Positions 38,763 to 47,159 of a stretch of DNA of 64,000 bases are shown in pieces. The stretch's first letter is position 1; every line of letters starts with the position of its first letter. The translations under genes and the position numbers were made by a program. Location of the stretch: assembly GCA_003171335.1 (NCBI GenBank), contig PMYD01000040.1:1-64000 (forward strand). Direction: 5' to 3'. Source of the stretch: Phycisphaerales bacterium. Its GTDB lineage: Bacteria; Planctomycetota; Phycisphaerae; SM23-33; FEN-1343. Under the pieces are notes generated by a model, which saw nothing but the letters and a program-made list of their open reading frames with translations, had not been told where the DNA came from and ran no database searches.

Positions 38763-39854
38763 TTACAGTTTGACGCTCGCAAAAACCTTGCGATTGGCGG
38801 CCGGGAAGGCATAGCGCGAGAACTGGGCCGGCGTGATCCACTTCAATTCCGTGTGCACGTGCGGCCGGCAGCGGCCGGCCGAAACCGTGCAGCGATAGAC
38901 GTGCAGGTCAATGGTCATGTGGCTGTAGGCATGGTAAACGCTGGCCACGTGGGAGCCGACCGCGATGGCCAGACCGACTTCCTCGCGAATCTCGCGCTGG
39001 AGCGCCGCCGCGCGGGTCTCGCCGGCCTCGACCTTGCCGCCGGGCAGCTCCCACAACCCGCCTAGGAGGCCCCCCGCCGGCCGGCGGCCGATGAGGTAGC
39101 GCCCGCGGCGCTCGATGAGGCCGGCGACGATCGCGTAATGCGGCAGCGCCTTGCGGCGCATCCGCACCGGCAGGCGGTCGGCATCGCCCGCGCGGCGGGC
39201 ATCGCACAGCCGGCCGATGGGGCATTCATCGCACGCCGGCTGCCGCGGCCGGCAGATCGTCGCCCCAAGGTCCATCAGCGCCTGGTTGAAATCGCCTGCG
39301 CGCCTGGCGGGCAAAAGCTCCTCGGCGATGCGCCACAGCCGGTCCTGCGCCGCGGCCTGATTCAGCGGCCGGCGAATGCCCAGCAGCCGCGCGTACACGC
39401 GCTTGACGTTGCCATCCACCACCGGCGCGGCTCTCCCGAAAGCCACGCTGGCGATCGCCCCGGCCGTGTAACGCCCCACGCCCGGCAGGGCCATCAACCC
39501 CTCGACCGTATCCGGGAACTTGCCTTCAAGCTCCCCCACCACGACGGCGGCCGCACGCATCAGGTTCCTCGCCCGGCTGTAATAGCCCAGGCCCTCCCAC
39601 AGCTTGAAGACCTCATCTTCGCTGGCCTTCGCCAGGGTTTTCACCGTCGGCAGGGCCTTCAAGAACCGGCGGTAATATGGCAGTACGGTCGCCACCTGCG
39701 TCTGCTGGAGCATGATCTCCGACAGCCAGATGCGGTAGGGGTCCTTCGTCCGCCGCCAGGGTAGGTCGCGGGCGTGGCGGCCGTACCAGGTAAGCAAAGA
39801 CCGCTGGAGATAAGACCGCAGGCGTGATAACTCTGGCGATTTGACGGAAGACAC
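38763..39854 (-). CDS. mutY: A/G-specific adenine glycosylase
   Basis: RDLPWRRTKDPYRIWLSEIMLQQTQVATVLPYY, LPGVGRYTAGAIASVAFG, VDGNVKRVYARL, C-terminal NUDIX-like GGLWELPGGKVEAGE. Confidence 0.95.
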   Translation of the reverse strand: MSSVKSPELSRLRSYLQRSLLTWYGRHARDLPWRRTKDPYRIWLSEIMLQQTQVATVLPYYRRFLKALPTVKTLAKASEDEVFKLWEGLGYYSRARNLMRAAAVVVGELEGKFPDTVEGLMALPGVGRYTAGAIASVAFGRAAPVVDGNVKRVYARLLGIRRPLNQAAAQDRLWRIAEELLPARRAGDFNQALMDLGATICRPRQPACDECPIGRLCDARRAGDADRLPVRMRRKALPHYAIVAGLIERRGRYLIGRRPAGGLLGGLWELPGGKVEAGETRAAALQREIREEVGLAIAVGSHVASVYHAYSHMTIDLHVYRCTVSAGRCRPHVHTELKWITPAQFSRYAFPAANRKVFASVKL

Positions 39855-39900
39855 AAGAATTCTCGTCCAAATGCGGCAGCAACCGGCAGAAACGCTTCAT

Positions 39901-40119
39901 TCACGTGGTCAAGTTGACCGCGTGATCCTGCTCAGGAGGCAACCATACACAATATGTAGTAGGTCCTCGCCCCTGGCTACACAATTCCCTCATTCACTTC
40001 ATGACCGTCATGAAGTGAAACCTTCAACCAGTTCATTCCCGTGATGAACTGAATGCCTCTTACGACGGTACGCTGCCTCAGCACCGATGGCGGCGTCGAC
40101 TGGGGAAATTCCTCAGTCG
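39901..40119. repeat. cluster of four unrelated odd-length palindromes
   Basis: TCACGTGGTCAAGTTGACCGCGTGA (39901-39925); TTCACTTCATGACCGTCATGAAGTGAA (39993-40019); CAGTTCATTCCCGTGATGAACTG (~40030-40052); CGACTGGGGAAATTCCTCAGTCG (40097-40119). Confidence 0.85.
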
Positions 40120-40141
40120 GCCATATCGCCACATTGCCGCT

Positions 40142-41128
40142 TCACGTCTGCTGCATCAGCAGTTCCACATACTGCGCCCGCTCGAAGGCAAAGCGGTCGG
40201 GCACATCCTCCTGACTGAGTTTGCCGCGGAAATCGGCCAGCGTGGCGTAGCCGTGCCGGTCCATCCAGCCGGCCAGTTCCGCGTTGATGTTCGAGAGCTG
40301 GTCCACGCCGTGGAGATACAGCGTCGAGACCACCTGCACGGCCGTGGCCCCCGCCAGCAGTTGCCGCACGACGCCGCCGGCGGCGTGGATGCCGGTCGAG
40401 GCCACCAGGTCGGCCTTGACCCGCCCGTGCAGCAGCGCGATATACCGCAGCGGCAGCCGGGAATCCTCGGGGCGCGAGAGATTCATCGCGTTACGCAACG
40501 TCTGGCTCTCCTCATCGATTTCCGGCTGGACGAAGCGATTGAAAAGCACCAGCCCCCGGGCGCCGCGATGGTCCAACTCGTTGGCCACGTGAATCAGGTT
40601 CGTGTAGAACGGGCTGAGCTTGACGGCCACGGGAATGGACACCTCTTCCACCACCTTCTGCACCGTGTCGTACAGATCTTTCTCGACATCCTGCGGCGCG
40701 CGATCGGGGTCGGTCTGCACGGCGTAGGTGTTCAGTTCCAGGCCATCTACGCCGGTGTCCTGGAGCTGCCTGGCGAATCCCGCCCAGCCGTCGGGGCTGA
40801 CGGCGTTGAGGCTGCCGAACAGCGGCATGCGCACCGCCTTGCGGCTCTTGGCCACCCACATGAGGTGCTCGCGCGGCCCGGCGTGCTCCAGCGGCGGGAA
40901 GTACGTCAGCGACTCGGCGAACCGCTCCGAGCCGACGGCCAACTGCTCCGACAGCCGCAGCGCCTCGACCATGATCTGCTCTTCGAAGAGCGACTTGATC
41001 ACCATCCCCCCCGCCCCGGCCTCTTCCACTTCCTGGATCGTTGACAGCCGCCCCGACAGCGAGCAGGCCCCCACAAGCACCGGGCTGGAAAGCGGAATCC
41101 CCATATAAGTCGTTGCTAAGTCGGCCAT
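40142..41128 (-). CDS. dihydroorotate dehydrogenase-like protein
   Basis: ADLATTYMGIPLSSPVLVGACSLS...GAGGMVIKSLFEEQI...VKLSPFYTNL...ASTGIHAAGGVVRQLLAGATAVQVVSTLY. Confidence 0.88.
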   Translation of the reverse strand: MADLATTYMGIPLSSPVLVGACSLSGRLSTIQEVEEAGAGGMVIKSLFEEQIMVEALRLSEQLAVGSERFAESLTYFPPLEHAGPREHLMWVAKSRKAVRMPLFGSLNAVSPDGWAGFARQLQDTGVDGLELNTYAVQTDPDRAPQDVEKDLYDTVQKVVEEVSIPVAVKLSPFYTNLIHVANELDHRGARGLVLFNRFVQPEIDEESQTLRNAMNLSRPEDSRLPLRYIALLHGRVKADLVASTGIHAAGGVVRQLLAGATAVQVVSTLYLHGVDQLSNINAELAGWMDRHGYATLADFRGKLSQEDVPDRFAFERAQYVELLMQQT

Positions 41129-41298
41129 AGGAACCTCCCACTCATCTCTGTTGGCACGGGCCTTTAGGGCTCGTGTCGCGTTACCAGGCACTTTCAGTAG
41201 TTTCACGCGAACCGTGCCTGAAGGATTATTCGCACGCGACGGGGGCCGAGTCAAATCGAGCGGGTCGGTAAGCGAAGCGGCGGCAAGGAATTCGGGGG

Positions 41299-41394
41299 TT
41301 AGGCTGTAGGTTGTAGGCTGTAGGTACGGCCGGAGAAAACGAGCGGCCTCTTTCCCGCCTTTCCTACAGCCTACAGCCTACAGCCTACAGCCTT
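41299..41394. repeat. 7-nt periodic inverted-repeat element (CTGTAGG family)
   Basis: taggctgtaggttgtaggctgtagg and cctacagcctacagcctacagcctacagcc. Confidence 0.9.
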
Positions 41395-41454
41395 CCGTTT
41401 GACTTGTGCCCCGCAGGCCTCTAGGCTGAATACCATCTGCCGAAAGGAGAACCC

Positions 41455-41982
41455 ATGATCCTGCGTCTGGTCGCGGCGGCCGTTGGCCTGGCGATGCTGG
41501 CCGGCTGCGAGGAAAGCACGCGCTACCGATCGATCTCGCTGGGCAATGTGGAGATGCCCGCCGCCATGATGGCCGCCCGCGATGTGATGGGCCAGTATTA
41601 CGGCATCGCCGAGGTGGATGAGTACGCCCACAAGTTCACCTGCGACCCCAAGGTGATGAGGGGCGCCACGGCCGGCCTGCTTTCCAAGGGCTCCGCACGC
41701 GAGCTGGCCGTGCTGCGCCTGCGCAGCGAGGGAAACGCCGTGTGGGCCGACGTGAGCATCATCGTGCAGCACGGAGAAGCCCCGCAGCGGCGGATGATGG
41801 ATCCCTGGATCAGCGGCTACGATTATCCCAGCCCGCCCCCCTACCAGAAGGACGCCCCCTACACCGCCGAGCAGGAAGAGGCCTGGCAGACCGTCGGCCA
41901 TAATGATGCGACGGAGGCGAGAATTCTCCAAGATCTCTACAATGCGCTGCACCCGGAGACGACCAGCCGGCCGGGGAAGTAG
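41455..41982 (+). CDS. hypothetical lipoprotein
   Basis: lipobox AMLAGCEES; plausible RBS AAAGGAG upstream. Confidence 0.75.
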   Translation: MILRLVAAAVGLAMLAGCEESTRYRSISLGNVEMPAAMMAARDVMGQYYGIAEVDEYAHKFTCDPKVMRGATAGLLSKGSARELAVLRLRSEGNAVWADVSIIVQHGEAPQRRMMDPWISGYDYPSPPPYQKDAPYTAEQEEAWQTVGHNDATEARILQDLYNALHPETTSRPGK

Positions 41983-42034
41983 AGTATGCGCCGGGGAAGC
42001 AGAGTCTGCGAATAGTGAGGATGCCACACCGGCC

Positions 42035-42220
42035 GAAATCCCAAATTCCAAATCCCAAATCCCAAACAAATTCCAAGCACCAAATTCCAATGTTCAGCGG
42101 GAAGTCTCTGCGCAACACAACCTTTTTGTTCCCCTTTGGGATTTGGAGCCCTTCGGCGGTGAGCCGCTCAGGGCGGTCGAACCGCTTGTTTGGGATTTGG
42201 AATTTGGGATTTGGGATTTG
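42035..42220. repeat. 7-nt periodic inverted-repeat element, AAATCCC/AAATTCC family, copy 3, with nested palindrome insertion
   Basis: right arm interrupted by agcccttcggcggtgagccgctcagggcggtcgaacc (~42147-42183) at the conserved atttgg|tgcttgttt position. Confidence 0.88.
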
Positions 42221-42244
42221 CCGGCCCTTCAGGCCGGCTTAGGC

Positions 42245-44062
42245 TTAATGGCTTTGTCGCCGGATGATCATATCGAACGTCTTGACCATCGAGTTGTACA
42301 TCCCCCACACGACCAGGCTGAAGGCGCCGCAGGCGATGAAGGAGTGAACCAGCATCGTCGGCTGGAGCTGCGACCAGTACTCGGGCGACCAGCCCCGGCC
42401 GGCGAATTCGGATGTGGAGACGACCATGTGAATCGTCACGTATGGACTGACCATCGCCACCAGCGGCCCGGCCATCTCGACGTGGCTCATGGACAGGGCG
42501 CAGGCCGAGCCGCCCACGCCCACCACGCCGATGATCGCCACGGTGGCCATGACCGCGCTGATCGTGCGGCGGACCTTGAGCGACATGTTCAGCGCCACGA
42601 TCACCGCCAGCGCGCAGAACGACAGCATCGTCGCCGCCAGCGCCAGCACGCCGGCCGGTGAAACCACCGGCACGCCCGGCAGCGGCCCCGCCGACGGACC
42701 GCCGGAATAATGGTGCGCCGGCCCCAGCAGGTCCTGGATGCAAAACAGGACCGCCGTGCCCACGGGTGCGATCAGCAAAATGGCGGCAAAGCTCATCAGC
42801 CCGCGCAGCTTGCCCCAGAGGTAGTACCGGCTCGTGATCGGCGTGACCAGGAGCAGGTCCAGCGTGCCATCCTCGCGCTCGCGCGTGATGGCGCTGGCCG
42901 AGACGTTGCACAAGGCCAGCAGCACGATGGTCAGCTCCACCCACAGCACCGACTGAAGCAGGGCGCGAATCGTCGTGTTGCTGAACCAGCCCCAGGCGTA
43001 GCCGATCCACAGCAGCACCCCGGCGGTGAGGCCCAGGATGAGGAACAGCCAGCGCAGGATGCCGCGCCCGCCGGCCGAGGCGCTGGTGGCCGCCTCGCGC
43101 CAGGCCACCGGGTTATTCCACACGCTGCGCGGCCGGCGGCGCTCCTGGCCCCCGAGCAGCCAGGAGAGCAGTTTCCTGCGCCAGTCGACGCGGGTGCGCG
43201 ACTGCGACCAGCGGACGAAGATCGTGCCCAACAGCACCATGAGCAGGCTGCCGCCCAGCGTCCAGCACACATAGGCGTAGTGCGGCCAGCACACCCACAG
43301 CCGCGCCAGCCACGAGGCCTTGGGCAGCAGCACCGGATCGGGGGCAGGGGTGATGTTCAGAACGACCATCAGGCTCAGGAACGGGTGCAGTGCGGTAACC
43401 CACGTGGTGGAGTTGGCCGGAATGCCCGCCACCGCCACGGCCGGCACGCGGGCCAGCATCCACACCGAGGCCAGGTACAGCCCGAAGGCCAGGTAGAAGG
43501 CGAAGATCGTTCGCCCCGTGCCCACGCGGATGACCGCGATGGTCACCGCCAGCGCGCCGGTGAAGATGGCCGTGGCCGCGGCGATCATGAAGCTCAGCAG
43601 GATGCTCCGACCCGACACGCCGCCGAAAAGCTGCGTGATCAGGAACACCGGAATGCCGCTGGCCAGCAGCATCAGCACGAAGAAGAGCCGGCTGGCCAGG
43701 GAGCCCAGGACGATCTGCGCGTTGGAGAGCGGCGTGGTCAGCAGCACGCCGTAGGTCTGGTTGTCCTTCTCCTGCGTGATCGCCCCGGCCATGAAGATCG
43801 GGGCCATCAGGCAGGCCATGGCAAGCTGCACAAACGAGATGACCGTGAACATGAACGCCGACCGGCGGGACAAATCGGTGAGCGTGCCCCCCGCCGACAG
43901 GCTGTGCAGCACCAGCACCAGCGCCACGGCTAAGAGCGCCGCCAGGTAGGAAATGCGGATGGCGGCATGCCGGCCGCGCTTGGCCGCGGTCTCGACCACG
44001 CGGACAAAGATCGGATTGCCCGGCAGCAGCCGCCAGAACGGATTGTCCGTCACCCAGGCCAT
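42245..44062 (-). CDS. ABC-2 type transporter permease
   Basis: many TM segments; AGAITQEKDNQTYGVLLTTPLSNAQIVLGS, ITREREDGTLDLLLVTPITSRYYLWGKL. Confidence 0.88.
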   Translation of the reverse strand: MAWVTDNPFWRLLPGNPIFVRVVETAAKRGRHAAIRISYLAALLAVALVLVLHSLSAGGTLTDLSRRSAFMFTVISFVQLAMACLMAPIFMAGAITQEKDNQTYGVLLTTPLSNAQIVLGSLASRLFFVLMLLASGIPVFLITQLFGGVSGRSILLSFMIAAATAIFTGALAVTIAVIRVGTGRTIFAFYLAFGLYLASVWMLARVPAVAVAGIPANSTTWVTALHPFLSLMVVLNITPAPDPVLLPKASWLARLWVCWPHYAYVCWTLGGSLLMVLLGTIFVRWSQSRTRVDWRRKLLSWLLGGQERRRPRSVWNNPVAWREAATSASAGGRGILRWLFLILGLTAGVLLWIGYAWGWFSNTTIRALLQSVLWVELTIVLLALCNVSASAITREREDGTLDLLLVTPITSRYYLWGKLRGLMSFAAILLIAPVGTAVLFCIQDLLGPAHHYSGGPSAGPLPGVPVVSPAGVLALAATMLSFCALAVIVALNMSLKVRRTISAVMATVAIIGVVGVGGSACALSMSHVEMAGPLVAMVSPYVTIHMVVSTSEFAGRGWSPEYWSQLQPTMLVHSFIACGAFSLVVWGMYNSMVKTFDMIIRRQSH

Positions 44063-44271
44063 AGAGAAGCAGGTCCGCTCGCTGCGCTCGCTCTTGGTTA
44101 ATCCGTCAACTGGTTAATCAGGACATGCCGGAGCATCATCGCCGCCTATCGGTCATACGCCTCCCCAACGCCAAAAAAGCCGCAAGACAGCAGGTAGCGT
44201 ATCGCGCGCGGGCGGAAAGTCAATCTTTTTGGGGTGGCATGCTCGCAGGCGCGCGCCAGGAAAGTTCCCCG

Positions 44272-44444
44272 GGTGCCACGGCTGCGTCGTTTGCAGCCGT
44301 GCGCCGTGCTCGCGACATAAGGGAGGCGGTGCCAAGGCAGCGGCTTAAGCTGCTCCCCGGCCAACCCTTGCCCCGCTTCCGTGGCACCGTTGTGCCTTAT
44401 GGCCGCTTCCGGCGCACGGCCGCAGACCACGCGGCCGTGGCACC
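44272..44444. repeat. REP inverted pair with covarying stems
   Basis: ggtgccacggctgcgtcgtttgcagccgtgcgcc and ggcgcacggccgcagaccacgcggccgtggcacc. Confidence 0.9.
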
Positions 44445-44458
44445 ATGCATTCGAATGG

Positions 44459-45067
44459 TCAAACTCGCTGCCGCCGCCTCAGCGCAAGAGCCGCCAGGGC
44501 CAGAAACGCCAGCGTGGCCGGCTCGGGGACAATCACGACCTGGGCCGACAGGCACGTGGCTCCGCCGTTGGCGGTGAAATCATTCACGGAGGCCTTGTTG
44601 TCAGAGGTATTCAGAATCGTCGGCACTCGCCCGGCCGCGTAGGTCCCTGAGGCCAGCAGAACGGGGCAGCCCCAGGTGGTGTCCGGGATGCTTGGCGGAG
44701 CGCCGGGGATTCTGCCAGCCACCTGGCCCACGCCCCAGATCAGGCTATTGGGGTCCGTGGTGTTCTGGCCGCCAAAGTACTCGTAAATGCCGCTGGTAAC
44801 GACGGTCACGCCGTGCTGGGTGAACCCGCGCAAGACCATCGTACTGAAGTCTTCTGCACATGGAGCGTTGATCGTCCCTGTAGCGCAACCCTGCAAGTCG
44901 AGGGCGAAGGCGGAGATGCCGCCATTGTCGTTGGAATCGGTGGCCAAGAGCTGCCAGGTTCCAGCGGCCGGATTGGTGGTCATCCACACGTTGACGGTCG
45001 GGGTCTGCGCGCGGGCCAGACCGGTGGCCACGAAAATGCACAAAAACGCCGAGCAATACCTAAGCAT
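44459..45067 (-). CDS. PEP-CTERM sorting domain-containing protein
   Basis: signal peptide MLRYCSAFLCIFVATGLARA; C-terminal VPEPATLAFLALAALALRRRQRV. Confidence 0.82.
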   Translation of the reverse strand: MLRYCSAFLCIFVATGLARAQTPTVNVWMTTNPAAGTWQLLATDSNDNGGISAFALDLQGCATGTINAPCAEDFSTMVLRGFTQHGVTVVTSGIYEYFGGQNTTDPNSLIWGVGQVAGRIPGAPPSIPDTTWGCPVLLASGTYAAGRVPTILNTSDNKASVNDFTANGGATCLSAQVVIVPEPATLAFLALAALALRRRQRV

Positions 45068-45362
45068 GGTGCTTCTCCCGCAAATGCCAATGTGCCCGCG
45101 CCGGTAAAGCCGCCGCGCGGACGGAGCCTGGGTTATTGGCACTTGGCCGAGACGGCCTGGGGCAAGAGATGCGAAGAGCGAAATCGCTCCTGCCCGTTTC
45201 GTTGGACTACCCGCCGCGCCCACAGAGCGGGGAGAAGCGCGTAGAGTGTACCGCGCTTCGGGAAAAAGTCAAGGCAGAAAATTGACAGCCGAATCACGTC
45301 ATGTCGGCACGAACGTACACGCAGATCTGCACCCCCCTCACATGCGCATAATCCCTCTTTAC

Positions 45363-46115
45363 CGGTCCCGGAGGGACCCTGGGAAGCTAGCCCAGCACTT
45401 TCAGTGCTGGGTTTGCTGGCCCCGAAGGATCCGTCCCGGAGGGACGGATGAATCACCCAAACACGCGCTGGGGATCGTACGGCATGCCATACCGCCTCAG
45501 AAAGGCAACAAACTCCTCCTCGAAACTGGTTCGCCGATGGTGTTCCTCCTGACCCTGGATATATCGGATCGTGCGCCCCACCTGCGATTGGCTGACACTG
45601 AATGCGCCATACCCTTCTTGCCAGGCGAAACAGCCGAGATCGGGAAAGTTCTCATGCACCCACCTCGATGAGGCGCCTTTGATCCGTTGGAGGCTGGAAG
45701 ACAGCGAAAGCGTGGCGCACAGGCCCAAAAGCATGTGCACGTGGTCTTCCCCGCCCCCCACGGCCATGGCATGCAGGCCGTTCTCGCGGGCGATGCCCCC
45801 CAGGTAGGGCCAGAGCCTGCTCTGCAAGTCCGGCGCGATCTGCCGGCGACGATCTTTGGTGCTGAAGATAAGGTGCGTGCGGCACCAGATGTAGGTATGG
45901 GACACGTGGAACTCTCCCGCGGCAGGCTCATCGCGGCGCGAGCCCGCGAACGATTTCAAGCGTCCCTCCGGGACGCATCGCTTGGGGCCGTATTAATCCC
46001 CAGCACTGGAAGTGCTGGGCTACTTTCGCAGCATCCCTCCGGGATGCTCTACAGGACCAATCCTTTCATCAGCCGCATGAATGCTATTTGCGCCGCATCT
46101 ATCCGGGATGCTTCA
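45363..46115 (-). mobile_element. IS200/REPtron-like unit: Y1 transposase bracketed by inverted CCCGGAGGGA and CCAGCACTTYCAGTGCTGGG palindromes
   Basis: left 45363-45451 (ggtcccggagggacc..cccagcactttcagtgctggg..cgtcccggagggacgg), right 45959-46115 (cgtccctccgggacg..cccagcactggaagtgctggg..gcatccctccgggatgc). Confidence 0.75.
45453..45905 (-). CDS. IS200/IS605-like Y1 transposase (TnpA)
   Basis: VSHTYIWCRTHLIFSTKDRR; GGGEDHVHMLLGL (HUH-type HxH); C-terminal YIQGQEEHHRRTSFEEEFVAFLRRYGMPYD. Confidence 0.88.
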   Translation of the reverse strand: MSHTYIWCRTHLIFSTKDRRRQIAPDLQSRLWPYLGGIARENGLHAMAVGGGEDHVHMLLGLCATLSLSSSLQRIKGASSRWVHENFPDLGCFAWQEGYGAFSVSQSQVGRTIRYIQGQEEHHRRTSFEEEFVAFLRRYGMPYDPQRVFG

Positions 46116-47045
46116 TTGCACCAGCCCCTTCGTCAGCCGCATGAATGCCGTCTCGAGGTTCACCGGCTCGGGGCGGATTTCGCGGATGCCGATGTTCGCA
46201 TCCAGGAGCGCGCGGGCGATGGCGGAGATGTCCTCGGCATCGCTTTCCAGGCTCACCTGGATGTGCCCATCCTGCTGCGTGGCTTCTTTGACGCCGCGCA
46301 GCCGGCCCAGGAGCGCCGCCGCCTCGGCGATGCGCGTGGTGACATCCACGTGCAGAATCGTGCCCGTGCGGCTGCGCCGGACGGCCTCGGCGACGGTGCC
46401 GGAGAAGATCAGCTCGCCGCGCTCGATGATGCCGATCTTGTTGCACAGCTCGGCCAGCTCGTGCAGGATGTGCGAGGAGATGAGGATGGTCTTGCCCATC
46501 CGTTTGAGTTCCTTCAATAGCTCGCGAATCTCGATGCGGGCCCGCGGGTCCAGGCCGCTGGCCGGCTCATCCAGGAGCAGCACCTTGGGGTCGTGCAGCA
46601 GCACGCGGGCCAGCGACAGCCGCTGCTGCATGCCGCGCGACAAACCGTTGACCAGGGCATCGCGCTTGAAGGCCAGGTCGGTCAGCTCCAGCACATCGTG
46701 CACCACCTGCTCGCGGGCCTTGCCGGTGATGCCGTAGGCGGCGGCGAAGAATTCCAGGTACTCCTGCACCACCATGTCCTCGTATGCGCCGAAACTGTCG
46801 GGCACGTAGCCGATCATGGGCCGGATCTTGCGGCTCTCGTAGCCGATCACGTGGCCGCAGATCCGCGCTTCGCCCCAGGTGGGCTGAAGCAGCGTGGCCA
46901 GGATGCGGATGGTGGTGGTCTTGCCCGCCCCGTTGGGGCCGATGAAGCCGTAGCAGTCGCCCGGCTCGATGGACAGGTTCAGGTTGCTCACCGCCAGAAG
47001 CTGGCCGTAGCGCTTGGTCAGGTTGATGGTTTCGATGATGGCCAT
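46113..47045 (-). CDS. ABC transporter ATP-binding protein
   Basis: YGFIGPNGAGKTTTIRILATLLQPTWGEA, LSRGMQQRLSLARVLLHDPKVLLLDEPASGLDPRARIE. Confidence 0.95.
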   Translation of the reverse strand: MAIIETINLTKRYGQLLAVSNLNLSIEPGDCYGFIGPNGAGKTTTIRILATLLQPTWGEARICGHVIGYESRKIRPMIGYVPDSFGAYEDMVVQEYLEFFAAAYGITGKAREQVVHDVLELTDLAFKRDALVNGLSRGMQQRLSLARVLLHDPKVLLLDEPASGLDPRARIEIRELLKELKRMGKTILISSHILHELAELCNKIGIIERGELIFSGTVAEAVRRSRTGTILHVDVTTRIAEAAALLGRLRGVKEATQQDGHIQVSLESDAEDISAIARALLDANIGIREIRPEPVNLETAFMRLTKGLVQ

Positions 47046-47159
47046 AGAAGAGGTCCGCTCGCTTCCTGCTTCGCCAAGGCTACGCAGGACTCCGTCGCTC
47101 CGCTCTTGGTTAATCCGTTAATTAGTTAATTGGAAAAGGCAAAAGGCATCGTATCGCCC

